Positions 35,405 to 45,356 are shown, counted from the first letter of the stretch. The stretch is DNA of 64,000 nucleotides from BA4 sp044376575 (GCA_044376575.1 JBILKR010000001.1:158301-222300); one strand, 5' to 3'. Notes: generated by a model from the sequence alone, not told the origin. Translations and numbers: made by a program.

Positions 35405-36491
35405 ATGGTAGTAACAATAGAAACTGTAAAGGATCTTATAAGACGCCTGGATGCGTTGAGGGGGTCTCTTTGACGTGGATGCAAAGGTTATAGAACTAGA
35501 AGAAGAAAATAAAATCAGACAAAACCCTGCCTTTTGGGATGATCCTAAAAAAGCAGAAGTGATTGAAAAATCAATCCGTCAAAAAGAAAAGCTTATTGCT
35601 GAGTTTAATCATGCCGGAACACAGATTGATGATCTTCAGGTGTTATATGATTTTTTTAAAGAAGGGGAATCCGCCGAAGAAGATGTTCAGCAGCAATATC
35701 AGAAAGCGATAGAAACGCTGGAGGCTTTAGAATTTAAAAAAATGCTCAGCGGAAAAGAAGATCACCTGGACGCAGTGTTGCAAATTACATCAGGTGCCGG
35801 AGGAACCGAAAGTTGTGACTGGGCGTCAATGCTGATGCGTATGTACATCATGTGGGCAGAAAAAAGTGGTTATAAAGTTACTGAAGAAGATCTTCAGGAT
35901 GGTGATGTGGCCGGAATTAAATCGGTAACGTTAAAGATAAGCGGCGAACATTCGTATGGGTATTTGAAAGGAGAAAACGGAGTACATCGTTTGGTAAGAA
36001 TTTCTCCGTTTGATGCCAATGCAAAACGACATACTTCATTCGCGAGTGTGTATGTGTATCCGTTAATTGACGATACCATTGAAATTGAAGTGAAGGATGC
36101 AGACATTGAGTTTGAGACATTCCGTTCAGGCGGTGCCGGAGGGCAGAATGTAAATAAAGTGGAAACGGCAGTTCGCTTGTATCACAAGCCCAGTGGAATC
36201 ATTATTAAAAATCAGGAGAGTCGATCGCAACTTCAAAATAAAGAAAATGCCATTCGCTTGTTAAAGTCGCAGTTGTACGAACTCGAAATGAGAAAACGCA
36301 ATGAAGAGCGAGATAAAATAGAAGGCAACAAAAAGAAAATAGAATGGGGCTCACAGATTAGAAGCTATGTATTGCATCCTTACAAAATGGTAAAAGATGT
36401 GCGTACTGATTTTGAAACCAGCGATGCACAAGGTGTTTTGGACGGGAACCTGGATGGATTTTTAAAAGCATTTTTAATGGAATTTAATTAG
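35405..36491 (+). CDS. prfB: Peptide chain release factor 2 (programmed +1 frameshift)
   Basis: Translation starts at ATG 35405 and reads 22 codons to an in-frame TGA (35471-35473). A +1 shift at CTT-TGA-C continues the product from GAC at 35472, giving 361 residues, joined 35405-35470 and 35472-36491. The product has the RF2 signatures: SPF in VRISPFDANAKR (reads UGA/UAA) and the catalytic GGQ loop (RSGGAGGQNVNK). RF2 recognises UAA and UGA and releases the peptide. A frame starting near GTG 35475 would lose the N-terminal helix. It is followed by the ArsC-like gene one base later. An annotation without the frameshift would be truncated. Confidence 0.96.
35459..35474 (+). promoter_or_regulatory. 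RF2 autoregulatory +1 frameshift site
   Basis: AGGGGG (internal Shine-Dalgarno) is followed 3 nt later by CTTTGAC, the same arrangement as in E. coli prfB (AGGGGGTATCTTTGAC). When RF2 is scarce the ribosome slips forward at CTT and bypasses the TGA, so RF2 controls its own level. Confidence 0.95.
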
Positions 36492-36492
36492 T

Positions 36493-36858
36493 ATGGGATT
36501 TCAAACCAAGTGTATTCTTTTTCACAATCCGCGCTGTGGTAAAAGCAGAACAGCATTGTCTGCCATTCAGCAAACAGCTGCAAAAGTTGAGGTGGTTGAC
36601 TATTTAAAGGAAATTCCAACCAAAGATCAATTGAAAAAAATAATTCAAAAGATTGGATGTAACCCGCATGATCTTATTCGAACCAAAGAAAAAGTGTATC
36701 AGGAGAATTTTAAGGGAAAAACATTTTCTGAGGAAGAGTGGCTTGAAATTATGGTGAAGCATCCAATACTCATCGAACGACCGATTGCTGTTTTTGATGA
36801 CAAAGCCATAATCGTCCGCTCTCCGGAGGCGATAACTAAAATGCTTTCCTGTATATAA
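36493..36858 (+). CDS. ArsC/YffB-family thioredoxin-fold protein
   Basis: The protein has 121 residues. The ArsC motif ILFHNPRCGKSRTAL holds the catalytic cysteine (about residue 15), and later KHPILIERPIAVFDDKAIIVRSPEAI matches the conserved RPI segment. Glutaredoxin-linked ArsC reduces arsenate to arsenite, but relatives such as YffB and Spx do not. No arsenic-resistance genes are nearby, and the location directly after prfB (1-nt gap) suggests a housekeeping or redox role. Some of the arginines defining true ArsC were not verified. Family is sure, substrate open. Confidence 0.85.
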   Translation: MGFQTKCILFHNPRCGKSRTALSAIQQTAAKVEVVDYLKEIPTKDQLKKIIQKIGCNPHDLIRTKEKVYQENFKGKTFSEEEWLEIMVKHPILIERPIAVFDDKAIIVRSPEAITKMLSCI

Positions 36859-36862
36859 ATAT

Positions 36863-36870
36863 TACATTTG
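36863..36870 (+). promoter_or_regulatory. Predicted -7 box of fumC promoter
   Basis: TACATTTG matches TAnnTTTG, 23 nt before fumC and just after the stop of the ArsC-like gene. No TTG -33 seen. Confidence 0.5.
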
Positions 36871-36893
36871 CAACATCATTAATTATTATACGT

Positions 36894-38279
36894 ATGAAAT
36901 TCCGCATCGAAAAAGACACCATGGGAGAAGTGCAGGTTCCAGTAGAAAAATATTGGGGTGCACAAACTGAAAGAAGTCGTAATAATTTTAAAATCGGACC
37001 CGAGGCCAGTATGCCCAAGGAGATCATTTATGCTTTTGCCTATCTGAAAAAAGCGGCTGCTCATGCCAATCAAGATTTAGGGGTGTTGTCTGCTGAAAAA
37101 AGAGATCTTATCAGTAAGGTATGCGATGAAATACTGGAAGGGAAGCTCGATGGCGAATTTCCATTAGTCATTTGGCAAACAGGTTCCGGAACCCAAAGCA
37201 ATATGAACGTGAACGAAGTGGTAGCTTACCGTGCACACGTATTAAGCGGAGGATCATTACAGGACGAAAAAAAGGTGTTACACCCAAATGATGATGTCAA
37301 TAAATCTCAGTCATCGAACGATACGTTTCCAACTGCTATGCATATTGCAACGTATAAAATGGTTTCGGAAGTTACAATTCCTGGTATTTTGAAACTTCGG
37401 GAAACGTTAGATAAAAAATCAAAAGAATATCATTCGATTGTAAAAACAGGCAGAACCCATTTTATGGATGCTACACCACTTACCTTAGGACAGGAGTTTT
37501 CGGGATATGTTCAACAGTTGGATAACGGAATCCGTGCGCTTAAAAATGCATTGGAAATGGTTAGAGAGCTGGCGCTGGGAGGTACGGCTGTAGGAACAGG
37601 ATTGAACACTCCTAAGGGATATGATGTGTTGGTGGCAAAAAAAATTGCGGAGTTCAGCGGATTACCATTTATTACTGCACCCAATAAATTTGAAGCCCTG
37701 GCAGCGCATGATGCCATGGTGGAAATGAGCGGAGCATTAAAAAGAGTAGCTGTGTCGACGATGAAAATTGCCAATGACATACGAATGTTAAGCAGTGGAC
37801 CGCGCTGTGGTATCGGAGAGATTATTATTCCCGACAATGAGCCGGGATCATCCATTATGCCGGGCAAGGTAAACCCTACGCAGCCCGAAGCCATGACGAT
37901 GGTGGCCGCGCAGGTCATCGGAAACGATGTGGCGGTATCGATTGGGGGTTCTAATGGTCATTTCGAATTGAATGTATTTAAACCGGTGATTGCAGCCAAT
38001 GTATTGCAATCGGCACGATTAATCGGTGATGCTTGTGTTTCTTTTAATGATAAGTGTGCTGTTGGAATAGAGCCGAATCCGGAAGTGATTAAACAACACC
38101 TGGAAAATTCACTGATGCTGGTAACGGCATTGAATCCACATATTGGATATGAAAACGCCGCCAAAATTGCCAAGACGGCCCATAAGCAGAACAAGACGCT
38201 GAAAGCAGCAGCTGTCGAGTTGGGTTTGCTTACGTCAGAGCAATTTGACCAGTGGGTGAAGCCGGAAGATATGGTGTAA
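36894..38279 (+). CDS. fumC: Fumarate hydratase, class II
   Basis: The protein has 461 residues. It shows the fumarase/aspartase signature GSSIMPGKVNPTQPE (mobile SS loop), GRTHFMDATPLTLGQEFSGY and the N-terminal QTGSGTQSNMNVNEV. It adds water to fumarate to form malate in the TCA cycle. Class II enzymes have no iron-sulphur cluster and tolerate oxygen, which fits aerobic growth. Length and motifs are standard; aspartase is excluded by the fumarase-type TPLTLGQ context. It has its own promoter and stands alone. Confidence 0.96.
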   Translation: MKFRIEKDTMGEVQVPVEKYWGAQTERSRNNFKIGPEASMPKEIIYAFAYLKKAAAHANQDLGVLSAEKRDLISKVCDEILEGKLDGEFPLVIWQTGSGTQSNMNVNEVVAYRAHVLSGGSLQDEKKVLHPNDDVNKSQSSNDTFPTAMHIATYKMVSEVTIPGILKLRETLDKKSKEYHSIVKTGRTHFMDATPLTLGQEFSGYVQQLDNGIRALKNALEMVRELALGGTAVGTGLNTPKGYDVLVAKKIAEFSGLPFITAPNKFEALAAHDAMVEMSGALKRVAVSTMKIANDIRMLSSGPRCGIGEIIIPDNEPGSSIMPGKVNPTQPEAMTMVAAQVIGNDVAVSIGGSNGHFELNVFKPVIAANVLQSARLIGDACVSFNDKCAVGIEPNPEVIKQHLENSLMLVTALNPHIGYENAAKIAKTAHKQNKTLKAAAVELGLLTSEQFDQWVKPEDMV

Positions 38280-38361
38280 AAAATAGAAAAATATATAAAA
38301 TTTATTGGGTGAAATATTAGAAAGAGCTCTATTCTAATGTCTAATATTTACTAGCTTTAAC

Positions 38362-38369
38362 TATATTTG
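38362..38369 (+). promoter_or_regulatory. Predicted -7 box of the adhesin operon
   Basis: TATATTTG matches TAnnTTTG, 20 nt before the first gene of the surface operon (38389-47594). Confidence 0.55.
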
Positions 38370-38388
38370 CACCCATTAAATTTTTTCT

Positions 38389-39039
38389 ATGAAACTAATT
38401 TCTGCGCTTGTTTTTATTTGCGCCTCTTTTTTATTACATGCAGGACCTGATTGCGACGAGCCATTTTTTATCATCCAAAAGCAACGCAAAGTTGTATTTG
38501 GCTCAACGGTTAATGTTAAAATTGCAAATTCAACTCAAGAATCTGCCAATTGGAAGCTTCTCGATGGATCTGGAAATGCCATCAATCAAGGTGTTGGCAA
38601 TGAAACGGGTGCTATAGTTTGTTCAATACCAGGTATTTATAAAGTTGTATTTGCTGTTCGTCATAGCGAAACGCATCTCCCACATATTGATACTGCTATA
38701 ATAGAGGTTGTTTCGCAGAATCTCATTTTTCAAGTAGATAATGCAATTTTAAATGGCGTTCCAAAAAAGTCAATGCCCATAAACAATGTTACAATAACGA
38801 TGCCGGTTGTTGTACAGTCATTTGATAATTCTTCCATTTTAATATCGACAGAGCGTTACATGTCAACAGGAATTCCTGGGTTGTATGCATTTTTATCATC
38901 CCCCGTTGAACTATCTCCAGGAACTCATCAATTAACATTTCAATTATTGGGACATTCCAAACATTCTGGAAATGCACAAATTGGATTTTTTAATCAATTA
39001 GGAGAGGGTTATTTCTACAACTTTATTATCGCAGAATAG
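38389..39039 (+). CDS. Hypothetical secreted protein, first gene of adhesin operon
   Basis: The protein has 216 residues and a signal peptide (MKLISALVFICASFLLHAG, cleaved near HAGPDC). The mature part is beta-rich in two blocks: residues 30-110 look like a PKD/Ig-like sandwich, and residues 115-216 another beta domain ending in GEGYFYNFIIAE. There is no T9SS tail, lipobox or membrane anchor, so it may stay in the periplasm or act as a partner of the large adhesin that starts 5 nt downstream. No family is recognised. Confidence 0.7.
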   Translation: MKLISALVFICASFLLHAGPDCDEPFFIIQKQRKVVFGSTVNVKIANSTQESANWKLLDGSGNAINQGVGNETGAIVCSIPGIYKVVFAVRHSETHLPHIDTAIIEVVSQNLIFQVDNAILNGVPKKSMPINNVTITMPVVVQSFDNSSILISTERYMSTGIPGLYAFLSSPVELSPGTHQLTFQLLGHSKHSGNAQIGFFNQLGEGYFYNFIIAE

Positions 39040-39044
39040 TTACT

Positions 39045-42000
39045 ATGAAAAAGTTATACTACTTTATTTTATTATTGTTTTTAATTACAAAGAGTTTATC
39101 TGCTCAAATTGAAAATGGATGCCAGCCCGGTAGGGTGTATGATCAAATGCAGTCTTCATTTCACTCAACCATTGCTACCCGACCCAATGGAACGTTTACC
39201 TGTTGGGGAGAAGATATGGCCGCAGATGGCTCTACTAATTTATTGACTCCGGTAGATATTACTCCGGCGAATGGATACAATTACACGGGAGTACCTCTAT
39301 TTGCAACATTAGCCAGTCGGGTTGTAAATACAACTCAGTCATTTTTGTTAACAACAACACAGCTCTATGCCTGGGGTGCTGTTGGAAGATCTATTCAATC
39401 AGGCCTCGCATCATCCGCTTCATTTTCCTCCATTAGCATGCCCGTTGGAGTAACGCCCTCAATGATAACACAAATGATAGCCACTGATAATGCTCTGTTG
39501 ATGGTTACAACAACAGGACAGGTCTGGGTAAGCGCTACTGTTGCAGCGCTTCAAGGGAATGGAGGTACGCTACCTGGCAGCGCTACAAATTATTGGTCGC
39601 AGGTAAGAACAAGTGCCACTGGAAACCCTTTGTTAACAGGAGTGATAGACATCCGGATTACTCCTAGAGCGGCATTTGCTTTCACTTCTGCAGGTATTTG
39701 GTACACTTGGGGGTCCCTCGCATACTTGGGAAATGGATCTGGTGCTGCGGTTAGAAATTTTGCAACACCCATGACCGCTCCATTTATTGGCGCTCCCAAA
39801 ATGATCGCGATGACCAGCAATGCCTCGGAACCGTCTTATTATGCTATCAATCCTGCAGATAGCATGATTTATTGTATGGGAAACAATGAATTTGGTCAGC
39901 TAGGCCGAGGAAATACAAATAATCAAACAGGCTGGGTAATTGTTAGAAATCCCACCAATTCGGGCAACCTTAAAGGTGTAAAATTTATTTCCGGAAATGA
40001 TCAGGACGGGAGAGGTGTCGAAGGTACAGCCGGATGTTTTACTTATGATGAAAAATTATATTTATGGGGGAGTAACAGTGGACCTGGAATGGCAGGAGGT
40101 CCTGACAATGGTAATTACCTTTTGCCAAGAAGCCCCGATGGATTTGTAGTAGGTACTGATGTTCCATTATATTTAGAAGTAGGAGGCCATACCTCTGCCT
40201 ATCTTAAAGAATGTGCCGATCGCTATTGTTATATCGGTCACAAAATCAGCGGTTCTATGGGAGATGGTGTTTCTGTGGGGAGTTTTATCAGTTCTTTTGA
40301 TTGTGCGAATACTCCTCAGGCATTAATTTGTGGTGCAAGCAGCTTTGACGCCGGGGATGTTCCAACCTCTTATGATGGGGGAAACGATGCCGCGCATTAC
40401 TACCGATGTCCTCCGGGAATATTTCTTGGTGCCGTTGGCCCAACCTCGGATAACGGAGACATTAACAACGTAGTTGATAATGCTGATAATACAGGAAACA
40501 ATGGAGACGGACTCGAAGAGGATGGAATCACTTCTATACCAATGTATTTGGGCACAGGAAATTATTCCATTACAGTTTCTATGGTAAATACTTCGGGTTT
40601 TGTTGGTAATCTTTACGCTTGGATTGATTGGAATGATAACGGTGTTTTTGAAGCATCTGAATTTAAAGGATCTACTGTAAATAGCCAGGCAGGAACACAA
40701 ACCAGAACACTCTCCTGGTCGGGTATCCCCAACGTATCGTGTGGTAAAAAATACATGAGGGTGAGGTTTACAGATCAGGTGCTTACAGACAATGTTTCAA
40801 CTACAACTATTGATGAAAGAAGTAAGGGGTTTGCGATTGGAGGTGAGGTTGAAGATTATTTTGTGATGTCTGTAATACTTACAGCCGCAGGAGCAGATCA
40901 AAATCTTGGTTTTAATACTCTTCCTCAGGCAACAACAACGATAAATGCAAGCGGCGGGACTGGTATGTGGTCTTCTCATCCATCCAATCCAGGAACAGTT
41001 AATATCGTTTCTCCAACATCACAATCAACCCTCGTAAATAACTTTACTGCTGCAGGGACATATAAAATGATTTGGACAAGTGGCTCTGGAATCGATGCTT
41101 GTTCGGATACAATGGAAATAAGATTGAACATTAAGCCTGTAGCTAATAATGATAATCCGAATGTTAATGAAGACACACAAACGTTAATCAATATATTGTC
41201 TAACGACACCGATTTGAATTCTAATATTAATCCATCATCGGTAAATCTTCTTACTCTACCTATCAATGGAACTTTTGTATTTAATTCAGCCAATGGTACT
41301 TTATTATACACTCCTAATTCAAATTATAATGGTTCAGATGGTTTTACTTATTCTGTATGCGACCTGGGAATTCCTATTTTATGTGACACAGCAGTGGTTA
41401 CGATTAATGTAACCCCGGTGAATGATGCCCCGATAGCGAATGGCAATACAGCGACAACGAATGAAGACCAGTCGGTAGTGATAAACGTACCGTTGAACGA
41501 TACGGATGTAGATGGCAACTTGAATACGGGCTCAGTAACAATAACTGATCAGCCGAACAACGGTACAGTTTTAGTTAATCCAAGTACCGGATCGATCACC
41601 TATACTCCAGCACTGAACTATACCGGAACCGATACGCTGATCTATCAGATCTGTGATTTAGGTACTCCGATCTTGTGTGATACAGCCATGGTCATCATCA
41701 CTATAACCCCGTTGAATGATGCCCCGATAGCGAATGGCAATACAGCGACAACGAATGAAGACCAGTCGGTAGTGATAAACGTACCGTTGAACGATACGGA
41801 TGTAGATGGGAATCTGAATACGGGCTCAGTAACAATAACTGATCAGCCTAACCACGGTACAGTTGTAGTTAATCCAAGTACCGGATCGATCACCTATACT
41901 CCAGCACTGAACTATAACGGAACCGATACGCTGATTTATGAGATCTGTGATTTAGGTACTCCGATCTTGTGTGATACAGCCATAGTGATTATCACTGTAA

Positions 42001-44408
42001 CCCCGGTGAATGATGCCCCGATAGCGAATGGCAATACAGCGACAACGAATGAAGACCAGTCGGTAGTGATAAACGTACCGTTGAACGATACGGATGTAGA
42101 TGGGAATCTGAATACGGGCTCAGTAACAATAACTGATCAGCCGAACCACGGTACAGTTGTAGTTAATCCAAGTACCGGATCGATCACCTACACTCCATCG
42201 CTGAACTATAACGGAACCGATACGCTGATCTATCAGATCTGTGATTTAGGTACTCCGATCTTGTGTGATACAGCCATGGTGATCATCACTGTAACTCCGG
42301 TGAATGATGCCCCGATAGCGAATGGCAATACAGCGACAACGAATGAAGACCAGTCGGTAGTGATAAACGTACCGTTGAACGATACGGATGTAGATGGCAA
42401 CTTGAATACCGGCTCAGTCACAATAACTGATCAGCCTAACAACGGTACAGTTTTAGTTAATCCAAGTACCGGATCGATCACCTATACTCCAGCACTGAAC
42501 TATAACGGAACCGATACGCTGATCTATCAGATCTGTGATTTAGGTACTCCGATCTTGTGTGATACAGCCATGGTGATCATCACTGTAACTCCGGTGAATG
42601 ATGCCCCGATAGCGAATTTTAATGGATATACCACAAGTGAGGACACCACTATAGTTTTTAATCCACTGGGAAATGACTCTGATGTAGATGGAAACATTGA
42701 TGCAGCTACTTTAATCATCATTCAAAATCCCATCAATGGTTCTGCTATTTTAGGTCCTCAGGCTGGTGAAATTACCTATATCCCCAATTTGAATTTTATA
42801 GGTACAGATACATTGATTTATCAGGTCTGTGACGATGGAAACCCACTCCCTTCTCAGTGTGATACGGCAATTGTTGTAATTACGGTGAACGGTTGTTTGA
42901 CCTATCCAACGTTTGACTGCGACGGAGATGGCGTAGATAATCAAACCGAAATAGCGAACAATACGAATCCGAACAATCCATGTAGTTACTTGCAGGCGAG
43001 CGTGAGTTTGCCACAAGGTGGGGCTTGGAATACTGCGGATTGTGATCAGGATGGAGTAACGAATGGAACGGAGGTTTCTGACGGAACCAATCCGAACAAT
43101 CCATGTGATTACATTGAAAATAGCATCACCTTAGTACCCGGCACACTTTGGAATGAAGCAGATTGTGATGGTGATGGAGTGGATAATTTAACAGAAACTA
43201 CAGATGGAACAGACCCAAACAATCCATGCAGCTATTTTGTAACGAGCGTTTCATTGACACAGTCCGGAGACTGGTTAACAGTAGATTGTGATGGCGATGG
43301 TGTGGACAATCAAACAGAAACTACCGATGGTACAAACCCGAATAATCCTTGTAGCTTTAATGCATCTAATGTAACACTTCCTCAGGGTGGTGCATGGACT
43401 AATGCTGACTGTGATGATGACGGAGTAATCAATGGTACTGAAGTTGCAGACAATACGAATCCTTATGATCCATGTGATTATTTGGCTACAAGCGTAACAT
43501 TGCCTCGTGGACCGGAATGGAACAATGCGGATTGTGATGGCGATGGCGTAATTAATATTACTGAAGTTACAGATGGAACGGATATCAATGATCCATGTGA
43601 TTTTGTAACAGGAAGCATTACACTGCCACAAGGAGGAGCATGGAATACCGCAGATTGTGATGGTGATGGGGTGACTAACATTACAGAAATTGCCGATGGT
43701 ACTGATCCAACCGATCCGTGTTCGTTTATTGTTGGAGCAAGCATTACACTACCTCAGTCCGGCGATTGGTTAGTTGCGGATTGCGATGGCGATGGCGTAG
43801 ATAATGGAACTGAAACAATCGATGGAACAGATCCAAACGACCCATGTAGCTATAATAACGCTAGTGTAACACTAACGCAAGGCGGAGACTGGAATAGTGC
43901 GGATTGTGATGGAGACGGCGTGACAAATACAACTGAAGTTAATGATGGAACTGATTATGCTGATCCTTGTGACTTTATATTGGCTAGTCAAACGGTAGCA
44001 ACTTCTCCGGCTTGGAATGAATTGGACTGTGATAATGATGGGATGTCAAATGGTCAAGAAGTGTCAGAGGGAATAAATCCACTTAACCCATGCGATCCTA
44101 ATTCTGCATTTCCTGGCTGTATTCAAAGTATATTCCCACCACAAGGTTTTTCACCAGATGGCAATGGAATCAATGATACTTATGTTATTCAGAATATAGA
44201 AGATTATCCAAATAACACCTTCCGAGTATATAACCGTTGGGGCAATGCAGTATTCCAGGCAAGTCCTTATCAAAATAACTGGGATGGAACTTCTACAGAA
44301 GGTGTAACCATTGGCGGAAATGTATTGCCGGTAGGAACATACTTCTACTTCCTGGAATTGGGCGATGGTTCTGACCCGCTAACCGGATACATTTACATTA
44401 ACCGTTAA
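39045..44408 (+). CDS. Giant T9SS type B adhesin (RCC1-like, GEVED, cadherin-like and TSP3 repeats)
   Basis: The protein has 1787 residues. A signal peptide ends at LSAQ. Residues about 30-440 contain RCC1-like blades (YAWGAVG, YCMGNNEFGQLGRGN, LYLWGSNSG). A GEVED domain follows (WIDWNDNGVFEASEF to GEVEDYFV, about 520-605). Six tandem cadherin-like domains of 98 residues (about 700-1285), four almost identical, carry NEDQSVVINVPLNDTD and the strand pattern LIYQICDLGTP. Ten 41-residue TSP3-like repeats with DCDGDGV (about 1290-1685) should bind calcium. The end is a type B sorting domain (GFSPDGNGINDTYVI, FRVYNRWGNAVF). Export by T9SS with the adjacent PorP/SprF, then calcium-stiffened display for adhesion or gliding, is the likely role. 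The ligand is unknown. Confidence 0.9.
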   Translation: MKKLYYFILLLFLITKSLSAQIENGCQPGRVYDQMQSSFHSTIATRPNGTFTCWGEDMAADGSTNLLTPVDITPANGYNYTGVPLFATLASRVVNTTQSFLLTTTQLYAWGAVGRSIQSGLASSASFSSISMPVGVTPSMITQMIATDNALLMVTTTGQVWVSATVAALQGNGGTLPGSATNYWSQVRTSATGNPLLTGVIDIRITPRAAFAFTSAGIWYTWGSLAYLGNGSGAAVRNFATPMTAPFIGAPKMIAMTSNASEPSYYAINPADSMIYCMGNNEFGQLGRGNTNNQTGWVIVRNPTNSGNLKGVKFISGNDQDGRGVEGTAGCFTYDEKLYLWGSNSGPGMAGGPDNGNYLLPRSPDGFVVGTDVPLYLEVGGHTSAYLKECADRYCYIGHKISGSMGDGVSVGSFISSFDCANTPQALICGASSFDAGDVPTSYDGGNDAAHYYRCPPGIFLGAVGPTSDNGDINNVVDNADNTGNNGDGLEEDGITSIPMYLGTGNYSITVSMVNTSGFVGNLYAWIDWNDNGVFEASEFKGSTVNSQAGTQTRTLSWSGIPNVSCGKKYMRVRFTDQVLTDNVSTTTIDERSKGFAIGGEVEDYFVMSVILTAAGADQNLGFNTLPQATTTINASGGTGMWSSHPSNPGTVNIVSPTSQSTLVNNFTAAGTYKMIWTSGSGIDACSDTMEIRLNIKPVANNDNPNVNEDTQTLINILSNDTDLNSNINPSSVNLLTLPINGTFVFNSANGTLLYTPNSNYNGSDGFTYSVCDLGIPILCDTAVVTINVTPVNDAPIANGNTATTNEDQSVVINVPLNDTDVDGNLNTGSVTITDQPNNGTVLVNPSTGSITYTPALNYTGTDTLIYQICDLGTPILCDTAMVIITITPLNDAPIANGNTATTNEDQSVVINVPLNDTDVDGNLNTGSVTITDQPNHGTVVVNPSTGSITYTPALNYNGTDTLIYEICDLGTPILCDTAIVIITVTPVNDAPIANGNTATTNEDQSVVINVPLNDTDVDGNLNTGSVTITDQPNHGTVVVNPSTGSITYTPSLNYNGTDTLIYQICDLGTPILCDTAMVIITVTPVNDAPIANGNTATTNEDQSVVINVPLNDTDVDGNLNTGSVTITDQPNNGTVLVNPSTGSITYTPALNYNGTDTLIYQICDLGTPILCDTAMVIITVTPVNDAPIANFNGYTTSEDTTIVFNPLGNDSDVDGNIDAATLIIIQNPINGSAILGPQAGEITYIPNLNFIGTDTLIYQVCDDGNPLPSQCDTAIVVITVNGCLTYPTFDCDGDGVDNQTEIANNTNPNNPCSYLQASVSLPQGGAWNTADCDQDGVTNGTEVSDGTNPNNPCDYIENSITLVPGTLWNEADCDGDGVDNLTETTDGTDPNNPCSYFVTSVSLTQSGDWLTVDCDGDGVDNQTETTDGTNPNNPCSFNASNVTLPQGGAWTNADCDDDGVINGTEVADNTNPYDPCDYLATSVTLPRGPEWNNADCDGDGVINITEVTDGTDINDPCDFVTGSITLPQGGAWNTADCDGDGVTNITEIADGTDPTDPCSFIVGASITLPQSGDWLVADCDGDGVDNGTETIDGTDPNDPCSYNNASVTLTQGGDWNSADCDGDGVTNTTEVNDGTDYADPCDFILASQTVATSPAWNELDCDNDGMSNGQEVSEGINPLNPCDPNSAFPGCIQSIFPPQGFSPDGNGINDTYVIQNIEDYPNNTFRVYNRWGNAVFQASPYQNNWDGTSTEGVTIGGNVLPVGTYFYFLELGDGSDPLTGYIYINR
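41421..42596 (+). repeat. Four 294-bp tandem repeats inside adhesin gene
   Basis: Copies start at 41421, 41715, 42009 and 42303, each exactly 294 bp (98 codons). They are almost identical at DNA level; differences such as AACAACGG/AACCACGG are few and mostly silent. A diverged copy precedes and another follows. Near-identity across silent sites points to recent duplication or gene conversion. Confidence 0.93.
42915..44100 (+). repeat. Ten TSP3-like calcium-binding repeats
   Basis: The protein block DCDGDGVxN, TExxDGTDPNNPC, then a serine/threonine-rich strand ending near GGAWNTA recurs ten times, about 123 bp each. Aspartate spacing matches thrombospondin type 3 repeats. These copies are diverged in DNA, in contrast to the 294-bp repeats just upstream. 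Confidence 0.85.
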
Positions 44409-44420
44409 TTCTAACTCATT

Positions 44421-45356
44421 ATGAACGGAAAAAATAAAATGAATATGAAAAAAATACAATATATATTTTTCGCCGCGGCACTTCTCTTGTCAACATTAAA
44501 CTCGTATGCACAGCAAGAGCCTAAGTTCACGCATTATATGTACAACACTTTAAGTTTTAATCCTGCTTATGCAGGTAGCAGAGATGCAATGAGTATCCTT
44601 GGCTTGGGTCGTTTTCAGTGGGTTGGTCTCGACGGAGCCCCAATTACCCAAACCTTCCAGGTGCACAGTCCCATAGTAAAAGGACTGAACATGGGGTTGA
44701 GTTTTGTGAATGATAAAATTGGCCCCACTAGCAATTCGTATCTTAATCTTGATATTGCTTACCGGTTTAATTTAGGGAGTGGGCATCGTCTATCTCTAGG
44801 AATTAAAGGGGGAGTGGATTTTCTTGAAAATAGATTGTCATCTTTAATTATTGATCAGCCGAATGATCCCTTGTTTTCTCAAAACGTTGCTTTGACTTTA
44901 CCAAATGCAGGAATCGGAATCTACTACGACCATACCAATTTCTATGCGGGCTTTAGTATTCCTAAGCTTGTGGAGCATCGCATTAACGGAGGCAATGCAG
45001 ATTTGAAGAGACATTACTATTTCATCGCAGGAGGTTATATACCGGTATCTAAAACGATAGATTTAAAACCGACGGCGCTAGTTAAAGTTGTTGCCGGAAG
45101 CCCGATTCAAATTGATGGCACGTTGGAAATGGTATTTGTAAAAAAAGTTTCAATTGGTGCATTTTATCGTTCATTGGATGGAGTAGGTGCTATCTTGGGA
45201 TATAACATTCTTCCAAATTTTAGAATAGGCTATTCTTTCGATTGGCCATTAACAGAAATTAGTCGCGCCGGACAATATGGAAGCCATGAAGTCATGTTCA
45301 GATATGATTTGAGATTTACAAAGACAAATAAAATTGTCAGCCCAAGATATTTTTAA
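44421..45356 (+). CDS. PorP/SprF-family T9SS membrane protein
   Basis: The protein has 311 residues. A signal peptide (ending NSYAQQ) is followed by the hallmark N-terminus PKFTHYMYNTLSFNPAYAGSR, and the rest is a beta-barrel with alternating aromatic strands, ending with FRYDLRF-type strands. PorP/SprF proteins are outer-membrane barrels that let type B sorting-domain cargo cross by T9SS and attach to the cell surface. It lies 12 nt after the giant type B adhesin. Three in-frame start codons (44421, 44439, 44445) are possible; I use the first. Confidence 0.93.
   Translation: MNGKNKMNMKKIQYIFFAAALLLSTLNSYAQQEPKFTHYMYNTLSFNPAYAGSRDAMSILGLGRFQWVGLDGAPITQTFQVHSPIVKGLNMGLSFVNDKIGPTSNSYLNLDIAYRFNLGSGHRLSLGIKGGVDFLENRLSSLIIDQPNDPLFSQNVALTLPNAGIGIYYDHTNFYAGFSIPKLVEHRINGGNADLKRHYYFIAGGYIPVSKTIDLKPTALVKVVAGSPIQIDGTLEMVFVKKVSIGAFYRSLDGVGAILGYNILPNFRIGYSFDWPLTEISRAGQYGSHEVMFRYDLRFTKTNKIVSPRYF

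Noticed and set aside
35405..35475. prfB as a pseudogene with a stop codon
   Set aside because: The TGA is part of the canonical RF2 +1 shift site and the downstream protein is intact.
37511..37918. 135-residue frame antisense to fumC
   Set aside because: It overlaps a complete fumarase gene and encodes no recognisable motif.
41421..44100. CRISPR array or other direct-repeat element
   Set aside because: Repeat units are whole codons within one open frame and without spacers of constant length; they are protein-domain repeats.
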